Origin: Psychrobacter glacincola
GTDB lineage: Bacteria; Pseudomonadota; Gammaproteobacteria; Pseudomonadales; Moraxellaceae
DNA length: 64,000 nucleotides
Direction: 5' to 3'
NCBI RefSeq assembly: GCF_904846215.1
Contig: NZ_CAJGZK010000002.1
Coordinates: forward strand, 124,001 to 188,000
Part shown: piece by piece, positions 19,973 to 30,190 of the stretch
Layout: each line of letters starts with the position of its first letter
How positions within the stretch are numbered: the first letter of the stretch is position 1
Program-made: the position numbers and the translations under genes
Notes under the pieces: generated by a model
What the model was told of the DNA's origin: nothing
What the model saw: only the letters and a program-made list of their open reading frames with translations
The model's database searches: none

Positions 19973-21040
19973 TTAAGGAACGATGGGCGCAAAATTTAAG
20001 CCAAGAGACTCATCAAGTCCAAACATGACATTCATATTTTGCACTGCTTGCCCCGCCGCCCCTTTAACTAAATTGTCTTGTACGACAATCACCGTCAATT
20101 CGGCACGCTCATTGTCTTGATAAACAGCAATACGTAAGCGATTACTGGCACGTACACTACGGGTATCGGGATACAGCCCTTTTGGCATGACATCAATAAA
20201 TGGCTCTGACTGATAGCTTTGTTCAAATACGTGTTGCCAATCTATCAAAGCACCCGTATCGGTAAGCTCCATATGAATGGAGCTCAGCATGCCACGTATC
20301 ATCGGTACAAGATGCGGCAAAAAACGAATGCGATGGTTAAATTGACTGTCTAATAGCTGGGCAACACCTTGCTCAATCTCTGGCAAGTGGCGATGACCTT
20401 CAACGCTATATGCCTTAAAATTGTCTGTGCTTTCAGCATAATTAAGTGCAAGACTTGCTTGGCGACCGGCACCAGAAACGCCAGATTTTGCATCAATAAC
20501 AATACGCGACTCAATCAGTGCCACTGCCTGTTGGTTTTGCAAATCTATAATGGGTTTTAAACCCAAAATAGCCGTGGTTGGATAGCAACCAGGGTTACCA
20601 ACGAGCAAAGCATTAGCGATTTTGTCACGATTAATTTCAGGTAAACCATAAACGGCTGTTTTTAGTAGCTCAGGACAAGCATGTGGCTGTTGATACCAGT
20701 GCTCAAACTCAGCCAATGATTGCAGACGAAAATCAGCGGCCAGATCAATGACTCTGACGCCAGCTTGAGTAAGCGCTTCTGCCTGCTTCATTGCCACGCC
20801 ATGGGGTGTGGCAAAAAATACCACATTGCACTGTTGCAATGTCGCTAGCGTCTCGTCCCCCAAGTCGCTAAACACAATATCTGAGATACCGCGTAAACTT
20901 GGAAATATCTCATCAGCGCGAGTGCCTGCTTCGCTACGCGAGGTTAGCAAATCAATAGACACCTCAGGGTGAGCAGACAATAAACGTATCAGCTCAATAC
21001 CCGTATAACCTGTGCCACCAACAATCGCTGCTGAAATCAT
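19973..21040 (-). CDS. argC: N-acetyl-gamma-glutamyl-phosphate reductase
   Basis: ArgC makes N-acetyl-glutamate semialdehyde in arginine synthesis. At 355 residues it is the long type 1 form. The NADP-binding loop GGTGYTGIE is at 8-16, and the catalytic Cys is in GNPGCYPT (Cys152). GHRHLPEIEQG and HLVPMIRGM are family motifs. AAGGA seven bases before the ATG supports the start. No other arg genes are adjacent. Confidence 0.97.
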   Translation of the reverse strand: MISAAIVGGTGYTGIELIRLLSAHPEVSIDLLTSRSEAGTRADEIFPSLRGISDIVFSDLGDETLATLQQCNVVFFATPHGVAMKQAEALTQAGVRVIDLAADFRLQSLAEFEHWYQQPHACPELLKTAVYGLPEINRDKIANALLVGNPGCYPTTAILGLKPIIDLQNQQAVALIESRIVIDAKSGVSGAGRQASLALNYAESTDNFKAYSVEGHRHLPEIEQGVAQLLDSQFNHRIRFLPHLVPMIRGMLSSIHMELTDTGALIDWQHVFEQSYQSEPFIDVMPKGLYPDTRSVRASNRLRIAVYQDNERAELTVIVVQDNLVKGAAGQAVQNMNVMFGLDESLGLNFAPIVP

Positions 21041-21132
21041 AAGACATCCTTTTTTGCTACTTTGCTATTACTTAATCAATACAAGATATAGAGTCAGTCA
21101 AATAACTGAAATTATATCTCGAATCGTCCTGC

Positions 21133-22269
21133 TTAGATTTTATAATCATGTACCGCATCAATGAATACTTTGGCATTATCAGGATTGACCCACTGGGTAA
21201 TACCATGACCTAAATTTGCCACATAGCCGGTCTTTTCGCCGTTAACATAAGCACTATCGAGCATTGCATTGACTTCAGCACGGATAGTCGCCGGAGAACC
21301 GTACAAAGTTGCAGGGTCTAAATTACCCTGAATGGCTTTGCTACTTTGTAGTTTTTTATGGTGCTTGGTTAACTGACGCTGACTTTCGGTCAATACTTGA
21401 CGGGCACGATCAATCGGCATCGTCCAGTCTAAACCTAGAGCATCCGCTTCGCTGTCGGCTTGAACGTCCAGCCACAGCCCGCCACCTTTAGTAAACAATA
21501 CTACTGGTACTTCAGGATGGCGTACCTTTAACTCAGCAACAATGCGTTTATTATAAGTATGTGAGAAATCAATAAACTGACGATGACCAAGCGCGCCGCC
21601 CCAACTATCAAATATCTGCAATATCTGTGCGCCAGCCACGACTTGGGCATCGAGATAATCAATCACAGAGGTCGCTAATTTATCTAATAACTGATGTAAG
21701 AATTCAGGGTTGCTATACAAAAACCCTTTAGTATAGCGATAGTCTTTTGAGCTACCACCTTCAATCATATAAGTCGCTAGCGTCCACGGACTACCAGAAA
21801 AACCAAATAATGGTACTTGTCCATTGAGCGCGGTACGAATACTGGTCACTGCACGCATGACATAATCGAGAGAGTCATTGACATCGAGTACCGGCAATCT
21901 ATCCAAATCTGCCTGCTGACGAATAGGATGTTTAAATTTAGGACCTTCACCCGCTTCAAAATAAAGACCCAATCCCATCGCGTCAGGAATAGTCAGGATA
22001 TCACTGAATAAAATAGCCGCGTCTAAATCATAACGACGTAATGGCTGTAAGGTGACTTCTGTCGCACGCGCGGTATCTTTACACAGGCTCATAAAATCAC
22101 CTGCTTCAGCACGGGTCGCTTTATATTCTGGTAAATAACGACCAGCTTGACGCATCATCCAGACAGGCGTGGTATCGATCGGTTCAAAACGAAGTGCTCG
22201 TAGCAATCTATCATTTTTCAAAGGCGCAAATTTTTGCTCAAGCGAATTATTATTATCTACAGCACTCAT
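21133..22269 (-). CDS. hemE: Uroporphyrinogen decarboxylase
   Basis: HemE decarboxylates uroporphyrinogen III to coproporphyrinogen III in heme synthesis. The protein is 378 residues from the ATG at 22269; the TTG at 22275 is less likely because GGAG lies 8 bases before the ATG but only 2 before the TTG. The signature [15 protein letters not shown] is at 35-49, with the catalytic Asp segment [33 protein letters not shown] and NLGHGI are also present. An N-terminal extension of about 15 residues precedes the family start. It lies in a same-strand series with proB upstream and argC downstream. Confidence 0.97.
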   Translation of the reverse strand: MSAVDNNNSLEQKFAPLKNDRLLRALRFEPIDTTPVWMMRQAGRYLPEYKATRAEAGDFMSLCKDTARATEVTLQPLRRYDLDAAILFSDILTIPDAMGLGLYFEAGEGPKFKHPIRQQADLDRLPVLDVNDSLDYVMRAVTSIRTALNGQVPLFGFSGSPWTLATYMIEGGSSKDYRYTKGFLYSNPEFLHQLLDKLATSVIDYLDAQVVAGAQILQIFDSWGGALGHRQFIDFSHTYNKRIVAELKVRHPEVPVVLFTKGGGLWLDVQADSEADALGLDWTMPIDRARQVLTESQRQLTKHHKKLQSSKAIQGNLDPATLYGSPATIRAEVNAMLDSAYVNGEKTGYVANLGHGITQWVNPDNAKVFIDAVHDYKI

Positions 22270-22390
22270 GTACAAATCTCCAAAACAGCAATATATGTAG
22301 TAAACATAGCGCTGAATAAATGACGTTAAAGAAAAGAATAGTCAAACGCGTATTATAAAAACACTTCTTAAGCAATAAATCCTGCAAGTG

Positions 22391-23563
22391 TTACATCGTT
22401 AATGCTAAGTTATCACGGTGTACCATGACGACGCGTTCTTCATTGTTACCGAGGATGCGATCGAACTGTTCAGTACGCTCGCGAGCAACACGGCGCGCAT
22501 CTCGAGAGGAGAAGTTGACTTGACCAACGGCGATACGCTCGCCGGTATCCTGATGGACGATTTCAACCACATCGCCTTCATCGAAATCACCACGCACTTC
22601 AGACACGCCAACTGGTAATAAGCTTTTTTGATGCTTGACCACGGCTTTTGCAGCACCTGCATCAACAATTAAAGAGCCTGACATACGCAAATGCGCCGCA
22701 AGCCATTGTTTGCGGGCAATAATTTTATCTTGATCATTGGTGGTCAATAAGGTACCGACTGCTTCGCCTGCTACCACTCTAGTAATCACATCATCGATAG
22801 CGCCACTCACGATTACCGTCGGACAACCACCCATTGCAGCAAGACGACCAGCACGAATCTTAGTCAACATACCACCGCGACCCAGCTTGCCGCCATCACC
22901 TGCAATATCAAATAAATAATCAGCCATCGCACGCTCTTGACGGATCATTCTGGCATTAGGATTGTGGCGTGGATTGTCAGTAAAGACACCTTCTTGATCG
23001 GTTAAGATAATGTACAAATCGGCATTGACCATCGCCGCTGCCATCGCCCCTAAGGTATCGTTGTCACCAAACTTAATCTCATCAATGGTGATGGTATCGT
23101 TTTCATTAATGACCGGTAGCACTCGCCATTCCAATAGCTGCGTTAGCGCGCCAGTGGTATTAAGATAACGACTACGGTTAGACAAATCATCATGCGTCAG
23201 CAATAGCTGTGAGCTTTGAATACCGTGTTGAATCAATGCTGACCACCAGGTTTCAATCAAACCCATCTGTCCGACAGATGCACAGGCTTGTAATGCCGCC
23301 AGTTTTTTGGGACGTTCCTCAAGATTCATACGCACCACCCCTTCAGCAACAGCACCTGAAGATACGAGCAGCACCTCTACGCCTTGCTTATGAAGTTTAG
23401 CGATCTGCTTTGCCCATTCGTAAATGGCAGTTCGATCAAGCCCTCGACCATTATTGGTTAATAACGATGAGCCAATCTTGACAATAACGCGCTGAATATC
23501 AAAGTTACGAGCTTGCTCAACAAACCTTGCTTCTTCTATCGTGTTCTCTATGCCAACTGCCAT
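22391..23563 (-). CDS. proB: Glutamate 5-kinase
   Basis: ProB phosphorylates glutamate in proline synthesis. The 390-residue protein has an amino-acid kinase domain (RVIVKIGSSLLT near 24-35, NENDTITIDEIKFGDND, GRGGMLTKIRAGRLA) and a C-terminal PUA domain from about 295 (AGAAKAVVKHQKSLLPVGV). PUA-containing ProB is the usual form in gammaproteobacteria. It lies 71 bp downstream of obgE, a common pairing. AGGAG five bases before the ATG supports the start. Confidence 0.97.
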   Translation of the reverse strand: MAVGIENTIEEARFVEQARNFDIQRVIVKIGSSLLTNNGRGLDRTAIYEWAKQIAKLHKQGVEVLLVSSGAVAEGVVRMNLEERPKKLAALQACASVGQMGLIETWWSALIQHGIQSSQLLLTHDDLSNRSRYLNTTGALTQLLEWRVLPVINENDTITIDEIKFGDNDTLGAMAAAMVNADLYIILTDQEGVFTDNPRHNPNARMIRQERAMADYLFDIAGDGGKLGRGGMLTKIRAGRLAAMGGCPTVIVSGAIDDVITRVVAGEAVGTLLTTNDQDKIIARKQWLAAHLRMSGSLIVDAGAAKAVVKHQKSLLPVGVSEVRGDFDEGDVVEIVHQDTGERIAVGQVNFSSRDARRVARERTEQFDRILGNNEERVVMVHRDNLALTM

Positions 23564-23634
23564 ATAAACTCCTGTTGTTATGGTAAATTAATCATGGGGA
23601 TACATCTAAAAAATACGTGCAAAGACCAATCAGA

Positions 23635-24867
<1,233 letters not shown>

Positions 24868-24980
24868 TTACAATCTGGTTTATAAGCTCAATCAAGGTTG
24901 TTTTACCTCGAGCTTATACTTGTCTTTAAAATATCTTGCAGGTTTTTACTTATCTGTCATTGCTTTATTTATGACAATAA

Positions 24981-25009
24981 CACCCGATGACCAATCGGAC
25001 TATCGGGTG
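24981..25009 (-). terminator. Candidate terminator of gap
   Basis: CACCCGAT at 24981-24988 pairs with ATCGGGTG at 25002-25009. It lies about 100 bp beyond the gap stop on the minus strand and is followed by TTATTG rather than a clean T-run, so termination is plausible but not strong. Confidence 0.5.
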
Positions 25010-25112
25010 CTGTATATATTACCGCTAAAATCATATTCACTTGTTTATCTAACCAATGACCTGCTTTGTAATAAAAGCATTATAACCGAGCCATTGTTAT
25101 TAAACGCAAATA

Positions 25113-26549
25113 TTAAGCTGGAATCTGCGCATAACTGATACCTGCCATTTGCGTTGCCAAACGTAATACTTGCGTACTATAGCCTACTTCGTTGTCATAC
25201 CAAATATAAACAATGGCATGATTGTCCGTCAAAATAGTCGCTTGAGCATCAACGATACCCACATGCGTATCACCGACAAAATCCGTCGATACTGCTTCTG
25301 TGGAGTCCGTATAAGCAATTTGTGTCTGCCACTGGCTACTATTTGAGATTTTACGCATGAATTCATTTAATGCATCAGCACTCGCTGGCGCGGTTTTAAG
25401 GTTTAAGTTCAAAACTGCTAAGCTAACGTTTGGCGTTGGGACACGAATAGAATTACCAGTCAGCTTACCGTTTAGTTCAGGAAGCGCTTTACCAACTGCT
25501 TTAGCTGCACCAGTACTAGTAATAACCATATTCAATACCGCACTACGACCACGGCGATCCGCTTTATGATAGTTATCAATCAAGTTTTGATCATTGGTGA
25601 ACGAATGAATCGTTTCAACATGACCGTTTTCGATACCGTACTCGTCATTTAACACTTTTAACGTTGGGGTAATCGCATTGGTTGTACAGCTTGCCGCACT
25701 GACGATAGTGTCATCGCCAACCGTATTGTTATTAACGCCATATACGACGTTTTTAATCTCACCGCCAGCAGGTGCCGTTAATAGCACTTTTTTTGCGCCT
25801 GTCGATTGTAGATGCTTGCCAAGACCGGCTTCATCTTTCCAAATACCCGTATTATCAATGATTAATGCATCGTTAATACCATAAGCCGTATAATCGATCT
25901 CGCTTGGGTCTTTTGCATAGATGACTTGGACAAAGCGACCATTGATAATCAAACCATTGTTTTCATCATCAACAATCACGCCGCCTGCAAAGCTACCATG
26001 AATTGAGTCACGCTCTAGCAATGAAGCACGCTTCGCCAAGTCACCAGCTGCTGCAGGACGTACGACAATGGCTTTTAACTGCATACCTTTGGTACTTGAC
26101 GCTTGTGATAATAGCAGACGCGTTAAGATACGACCGATACGACCAAAACCGTATAGCACCACATCTGCCGCGCCATTGATAGCAGCATTAGTGTTATCAA
26201 TAGACTGCAATGCCGCTTGGATACCGCTGTCATTAGCAATTAGCTGACCAACGTCAACACGAGTAGCTTGAATGTCTTTGTTATCCGCTAAAACTTTCAC
26301 CATCGCTAAGGTATCAGCGATATCAATAGCATGAGCACCTTGGTCACGCAAGGCAACTTTTTGATGCAACGCCAATATTTGACCTACTGAATGGGTGTCT
26401 AGCGTATCACCAAATAAAGTCACTTGTACATCTTGCTCGTTATAGAGCTTATTCAATAGCCCCATCAGCTCAATCGCTTGTTGCTCTTGATTATTATAGT
26501 TGCTCAAATGGTCTTGATGTAATTGGCGTAAGGTATCAGCGTTACTCAC
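25113..26549 (-). CDS. gap: Glyceraldehyde-3-phosphate dehydrogenase, long form
   Basis: GAPDH oxidises glyceraldehyde 3-phosphate with phosphate and NAD(P). The protein is about 478 residues against 330 for classical GAPDH; the extra length is an N-terminal domain of about 125 residues, as known for the long GAPDH of Acinetobacter and Pseudomonas. The Rossmann motif YGFGRIGR is at about 133-140. The catalytic Cys is in SAASCTTNAITP (Cys288 here) and EVGYSTQVLRL ends the domain. ATG at 26558 has AAGG directly touching it, whereas GTG at 26549 has AAGGA eight bases upstream, so I prefer the GTG. Confidence 0.93.
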   Translation of the reverse strand: MSNADTLRQLHQDHLSNYNNQEQQAIELMGLLNKLYNEQDVQVTLFGDTLDTHSVGQILALHQKVALRDQGAHAIDIADTLAMVKVLADNKDIQATRVDVGQLIANDSGIQAALQSIDNTNAAINGAADVVLYGFGRIGRILTRLLLSQASSTKGMQLKAIVVRPAAAGDLAKRASLLERDSIHGSFAGGVIVDDENNGLIINGRFVQVIYAKDPSEIDYTAYGINDALIIDNTGIWKDEAGLGKHLQSTGAKKVLLTAPAGGEIKNVVYGVNNNTVGDDTIVSAASCTTNAITPTLKVLNDEYGIENGHVETIHSFTNDQNLIDNYHKADRRGRSAVLNMVITSTGAAKAVGKALPELNGKLTGNSIRVPTPNVSLAVLNLNLKTAPASADALNEFMRKISNSSQWQTQIAYTDSTEAVSTDFVGDTHVGIVDAQATILTDNHAIVYIWYDNEVGYSTQVLRLATQMAGISYAQIPA

Positions 26550-26558
26550 GAGAAACAT

Positions 26559-26903
26559 CCTTATGGTCAGTATTGGGGAATCAGTAAAATAGGAAGAAAT
26601 ATCATTGAATAGGGTATATACAGTCTATGCACTCACTCAGATATGCTAACAGACGACTGCTGTCATCGGTTATTATCATAGAAGTCTGTAGATAAGCTAG
26701 ATTTTAGCTTAAAACGCCTTATTTTGCTAGTGATAACAAATTTGTATGAGTCAGAAGCTATTTGATGACTACCGATTTAGCATAATAAAACGGGTTATTA
26801 CGATAAAGGCAGCCTATTATGCTGCCTTATTATAAATCCATTTAAACAATGATAAATACAAGAGCCGTGATAAATAAAGGCAATATAAACCATTATTAGA
26901 CTT
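26559..26903. other. Lipocalin-gap spacer
   Basis: This 345-bp spacer holds the gap promoter region and a hairpin at 26806-26828 that follows the lipocalin gene. No gene is seen. Confidence 0.5.
26806..26828 (-). terminator. Terminator of the lipocalin gene
   Basis: AAGGCAGC pairs with GCTGCCTT around a 7-nt loop, with only a short T-run on the minus strand. It is about 75 bp past the lipocalin stop. Confidence 0.6.
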
Positions 26904-27575
26904 TTATGGAATCAAATTCACCGTCTGCTTACTCTGCGACGTTAATTTAAATTCTTTTAAGTCGTAACCCTGTTGCTGGGCAATTTGACGGTATTTGGCA
27001 TAAGTTTCTTGGCTTACGTTTGGCGAACGAGCCAGCAGCCATAAATACTTTTTATCAGGGGTACCAACCAGAGCGGTTTTGTAGTCTGGATCACGTGCCA
27101 ATATCCAATAGTCAGCTCGCCCTACTGGCAACCAACGAATCCACGATGGCAAAAAGGTCACTTTCAGTTTACTACCTGTCGCATCAGCAGGTTTTGCTAA
27201 GCCTTCAGCGTTAATACTTGAACCATCTTCAGCTTTGCACTGGTTGATAACTTTAATGCCCGAACCATCGCTTTTTTCAATATAGGTCGCGGTCACATCG
27301 CTGGCGCAGTTGCGCTGAAAATACATCGGCAATCGACCTATCTCATACCAAGTACCAGCATATTTATTGAGATCAACGCTATCTACCGTAGTCGGTGTAC
27401 TAGCAGATTTATGAATAATATTACTGGCTTTAACATCGACTAACGCTGTCGTGGCCTTAATGGTGTTTGCGGCAGCAGCTTGGGTCACAGGCGGTGTCGC
27501 TGCATAAGCAGAAAATGCCGCTAGTGGGATGATAATAGCTAGGGCAATGCCAGTATGCTTGATAAGACCATTCAT
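26904..27575 (-). CDS. blc: Lipocalin (Blc-like), exported
   Basis: A bacterial lipocalin of about 223 residues. Residues 1-25 form a signal peptide (GIALAIIIPLAAFSAYA, cleavage likely after AYA); there is no lipobox Cys, unlike E. coli Blc, so it should be periplasmic rather than lipid-anchored. The lipocalin signature YAGTWYEIGRLP is at about 72-83, and YWILARDPDYKTALVG and LLARSP are conserved Blc motifs. Blc binds lysophospholipids and fatty acids in the envelope. I chose the ATG at 27575 because GGAG lies nine bases upstream and a signal peptide follows. The frame stays open upstream to 28007; see the separate entry. Confidence 0.85.
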   Translation of the reverse strand: MNGLIKHTGIALAIIIPLAAFSAYAATPPVTQAAAANTIKATTALVDVKASNIIHKSASTPTTVDSVDLNKYAGTWYEIGRLPMYFQRNCASDVTATYIEKSDGSGIKVINQCKAEDGSSINAEGLAKPADATGSKLKVTFLPSWIRWLPVGRADYWILARDPDYKTALVGTPDKKYLWLLARSPNVSQETYAKYRQIAQQQGYDLKEFKLTSQSKQTVNLIP

Positions 27576-28007
27576 AAATATACGCTCCGGTATTTCTGCA
27601 ATAGTTGCTGGGTCTTTAGTAAAGATATTATTTCCTGCCTCAACTGTCGATTGCTCAAATTCTTCAAAAATATTGGTCTTACTAGAGTTGATATCAACAG
27701 CACTGGCTGTAAAGATATTATTATCCATTACGCTAGAATTTTTTGTGCTTACTTCAGTTTTTTTGACACTTTTATAGCCAAAAAAGCTGGCTTGGCTAGA
27801 CATATCTTGCGCCAGACTATCCAAATACTCGTCATTACAAATTTTGTACCTATAGCTAGCATCGTTACTAGCATGGTCAATATTACCTGCTTGTATTGCC
27901 TCATATTTATGTAACTGATGCTTAGATGCCTGGTCAGTCTGCTGCGATTGAGAACCAGCTGCCTTAAAATCAGACCATACTGATCTCGGTAAGTTGTTGG
28001 TTTTCAT
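27576..28007 (-). other. In-frame 144-codon open extension upstream of the lipocalin
   Basis: From an ATG at 28007 the lipocalin frame is open without a stop for 144 codons (MKTNNLPRSVWSDFKAAG and on). This part is polar, Asn/Ser/Gln-rich, without a signal peptide, and contains a short repeat, NNIFT, twice. If translated, it would bury the lipocalin signal peptide as an internal transmembrane segment and give a 367-residue type II membrane protein. No ribosome site is visible before 28007. It may be a real fused domain, a leader, or open by chance. I do not recognise the sequence. Confidence 0.4.
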
Positions 28008-28464
28008 AGGGATACCATTTATTCATAGTGATTATTAAAAGCGCTTTTTTATCAGACAGATACAAAATAATTTCCATTAATCACTTCGACAATAGATAAA
28101 TGAACATTAAATTTGTTATAAGAATTAAGAGTTGCTGTAATAACCCATTGGGCTATTCTGCGCCCTTCGATAAGTAATGACTTATAGTAATGGTAAAGCC
28201 CCAATCAAAACAGTGTAGCAATGTAGGAAAACGCAACGGTTTGTAAGTAATTCTGTATATAGACCACGGAAGATTACAATTTTATTAACTATTAAAAAAT
28301 ATTGAAAGCAGTGACTTACCTTATCTAATTGCCAGCGTCATATTTAGCTTAGAATTAAAGCAAGCCTCTGCTCTATCTACGCTACTGGTATCAATCTCAA
28401 TAGTTAATTATGTGCTTAGCATTTCAAGTTATTATAAAGATAATAATAGCAATGGCGCTAATAC
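28008..28464. other. Spacer between the Nudix gene and the lipocalin
   Basis: This is 457 bp of AT-rich DNA. I see no gene, MITE copy or strong hairpin. It presumably carries the promoter of the lipocalin transcript. Confidence 0.5.
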
Positions 28465-29547
28465 CTATTTTAAAAACTGCCGAATGCCAGCGACGGCGAC
28501 CGCGCCATGTAACATCGCTTGTTGATACATCATAGGGGACAAACCACCCAAACCGATAACTGGCATGTCTGCTAATGCTGCTAATTTTGACCACGCCTGC
28601 CAACCTAACGGCGGCGTATCAGGATGGGTTTGGGTGTACTCAACAGGTGCCAAAAAAATACCGATAACGGGTGGTAGCTGCTGCTGCAAGCGAGCATACG
28701 CCAGTTGATTGGCAGCATTAATACTATCTGCATTATGACAGCTGACTATCAATGGCAAGCTTGTAGATACGGCAGAGTACGACATAGACTCTTTTGCATC
28801 GCTGCTTGACCGTTGCATAAGCTGAGTCTGTGTTAAATGTTTTGCTATAATTTGACGACTTATTACAGCATTATCTGCTTTGTCAGTATCCAAATTGTCA
28901 GGGGTAATTGCTTGAATATCAGGACGTAGTTGTAATAGCTGCTTGATACTGTTTTCTGCCCCTGCTGCTTTTGTTCGCATATAAACCCAAGCATCAGCCG
29001 CTATATGCTCATGATGATACTGTGACCATGCGGTCATAGGATTGGAAGAGTCGCTAAAGTGCGCTAGGGGATAAGTAACCGTTATATGCGCTGGTAGTTG
29101 CAACCACGTAAGAATTGTCTTATTGGCAGCTGGTAAATCATAATGCCCTGCTAGCAGCTTTGCTTTTTCTACCCATGTCAGCTTTTGACCTTCTAAGCCA
29201 TAGCTTAGATTTTTATATTGCGCATATTGTTGCGCAGTTACTTCAATGCGGTAGACCTGTAAGCAGACCTGCTTATCCCCATAATCATGATGCAATCGAC
29301 CCAGTTTAACCGCCGTATTATTGTCGATGTTTATGCCTGTCTCTTCAGCAACTTCTCGTATCAGCGCTTGTTTTGCTGTTTCGTGAGCGTCTATCTTTCC
29401 GCCTACAAACTCATAACGGTTACCTTGGTGCTGAGAAGTCCCTCTAAATCCCAGTAAATATTGATTTTGATAATGAATAACGGCAACGGCTACATTGACT
29501 GTCGTTATTGAATTATTTTTTATAGAGGTACTTTGCTCGACTGACAT
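28465..29547 (-). CDS. Nudix hydrolase (MutT) fused to a thiamine-phosphate-synthase-like domain
   Basis: The 360-residue fusion starts with a MutT-like Nudix domain, with Nudix box GGKIDAHETAKQALIREVAE at about 49-68, completed by ETGI. The C-terminal half (about 165-360) resembles ThiE/TenI: LPLIVSCHNADSINAANQLAYA, PVIGIFLAPVEYTQTHP, PVIGLGGL and VAVAGIRQFL. This Nudix-TMP synthase fusion is widespread in gammaproteobacteria. The N-terminal half likely hydrolyses oxidised nucleotides such as 8-oxo-dGTP. The ThiE-like half usually lacks part of the thiamine-synthesis site, so its role is unclear. AAGGA eight bases before the ATG supports the start. Confidence 0.88.
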   Translation of the reverse strand: MSVEQSTSIKNNSITTVNVAVAVIHYQNQYLLGFRGTSQHQGNRYEFVGGKIDAHETAKQALIREVAEETGINIDNNTAVKLGRLHHDYGDKQVCLQVYRIEVTAQQYAQYKNLSYGLEGQKLTWVEKAKLLAGHYDLPAANKTILTWLQLPAHITVTYPLAHFSDSSNPMTAWSQYHHEHIAADAWVYMRTKAAGAENSIKQLLQLRPDIQAITPDNLDTDKADNAVISRQIIAKHLTQTQLMQRSSSDAKESMSYSAVSTSLPLIVSCHNADSINAANQLAYARLQQQLPPVIGIFLAPVEYTQTHPDTPPLGWQAWSKLAALADMPVIGLGGLSPMMYQQAMLHGAVAVAGIRQFLK

Positions 29548-29672
29548 CCTATTTTCCTTTATGGCTGCTGAGATTGATGGCTACGATTGCTGAAATAAAA
29601 AACCGTTAGATAAGTTTACACAATCGCCTTCATTTACTTTATTAATTAGCTTGCAAAAACATTCAATCTAAA

Positions 29673-29687
29673 TGATAATTATTATCG
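29673..29687 (+). promoter_or_regulatory. Fur box upstream of hemP
   Basis: TGATAAT-T-ATTATCG is a 7-1-7 inverted repeat matching the Fur consensus TGATAATNATTATCA at all but one position. It lies 71 bp upstream of the hemP start. Iron-responsive repression of hemP is the expected outcome. Confidence 0.85.
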
Positions 29688-29758
29688 TTAATAAATTATG
29701 TTCTATTAGTATTTATTGCTTTGCATATTTGCCATTTTGCTATCAAAAGGAATTTACC

Positions 29759-29923
29759 ATGAGTCTTGTTGTCTCTCGTCATTTGAGCTTCCGTGAAAAC
29801 CGTCTGCCTACTTTACAATCACAGCACCTGTTTGCTTTGACTAAAGAGGTACGTATTGAACATGAGGGCGAAGAATATCGCCTACGCTTAACGCGTAACA
29901 ATCGATTGATCTTAACCAAATAA
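29759..29923 (+). CDS. hemP: Hemin uptake protein HemP
   Basis: This is a 54-residue small protein of the HemP family, with the C-terminal hallmark EYRLRLTRNNRLILTK. HemP proteins are short, iron-regulated, and in some bacteria regulate heme-uptake gene expression rather than transport. The ATG at 29759 has AAAAGG eight bases upstream; the upstream extension of the frame to 29672 overlaps the Fur box and is not likely translated. It is a lone gene here: no heme receptor follows, and a terminator lies 18 bp after the stop. Confidence 0.92.
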   Translation: MSLVVSRHLSFRENRLPTLQSQHLFALTKEVRIEHEGEEYRLRLTRNNRLILTK

Positions 29924-29940
29924 AATGTCTTAATACTCAT

Positions 29941-29970
29941 AAAAAAACGCCTTTATAAAGGCGTTTTTTT
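29941..29970 (+). terminator. Terminator of hemP
   Basis: AAAAAAACGCCTTT and AAAGGCGTTTTTTT form a near-perfect stem with a minimal loop and T/A tracts on both arms, so it can work on both strands. It lies 18 bp past hemP. Confidence 0.9.
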
Positions 29971-29989
29971 ATTTGATCAAATGATCATA

Positions 29990-30123
29990 TAGTTAAAATA
30001 TTTCAAAAACGCTACAGTGCTGCTGGTATAAATTTTTTGCAGCCTCTGTCTGCGTAGGCACAGCAAGCAAGAAAAATTAATATCAGCAGTACTTGATGTA
30101 TCGATATTACTTTTCCCTGACTA
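29990..30123 (+). mobile_element. MITE-like element copy 4 (134 bp)
   Basis: It begins TAGTTAAAATATTTC, ends TTTTCCCTGACTA, and is flanked by TA (29988-29989, 30124-30125). The arms are GTGCTGCTGGTAT and ATATCAGCAGTAC. It lies between the convergent genes hemP and tamB. Confidence 0.85.
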
Positions 30124-30190
30124 TAGTGGATTAACTGACTACCTTCAATCCGCCAAAACCATAACAAGTATGACTTTTTAGCTACAATCG

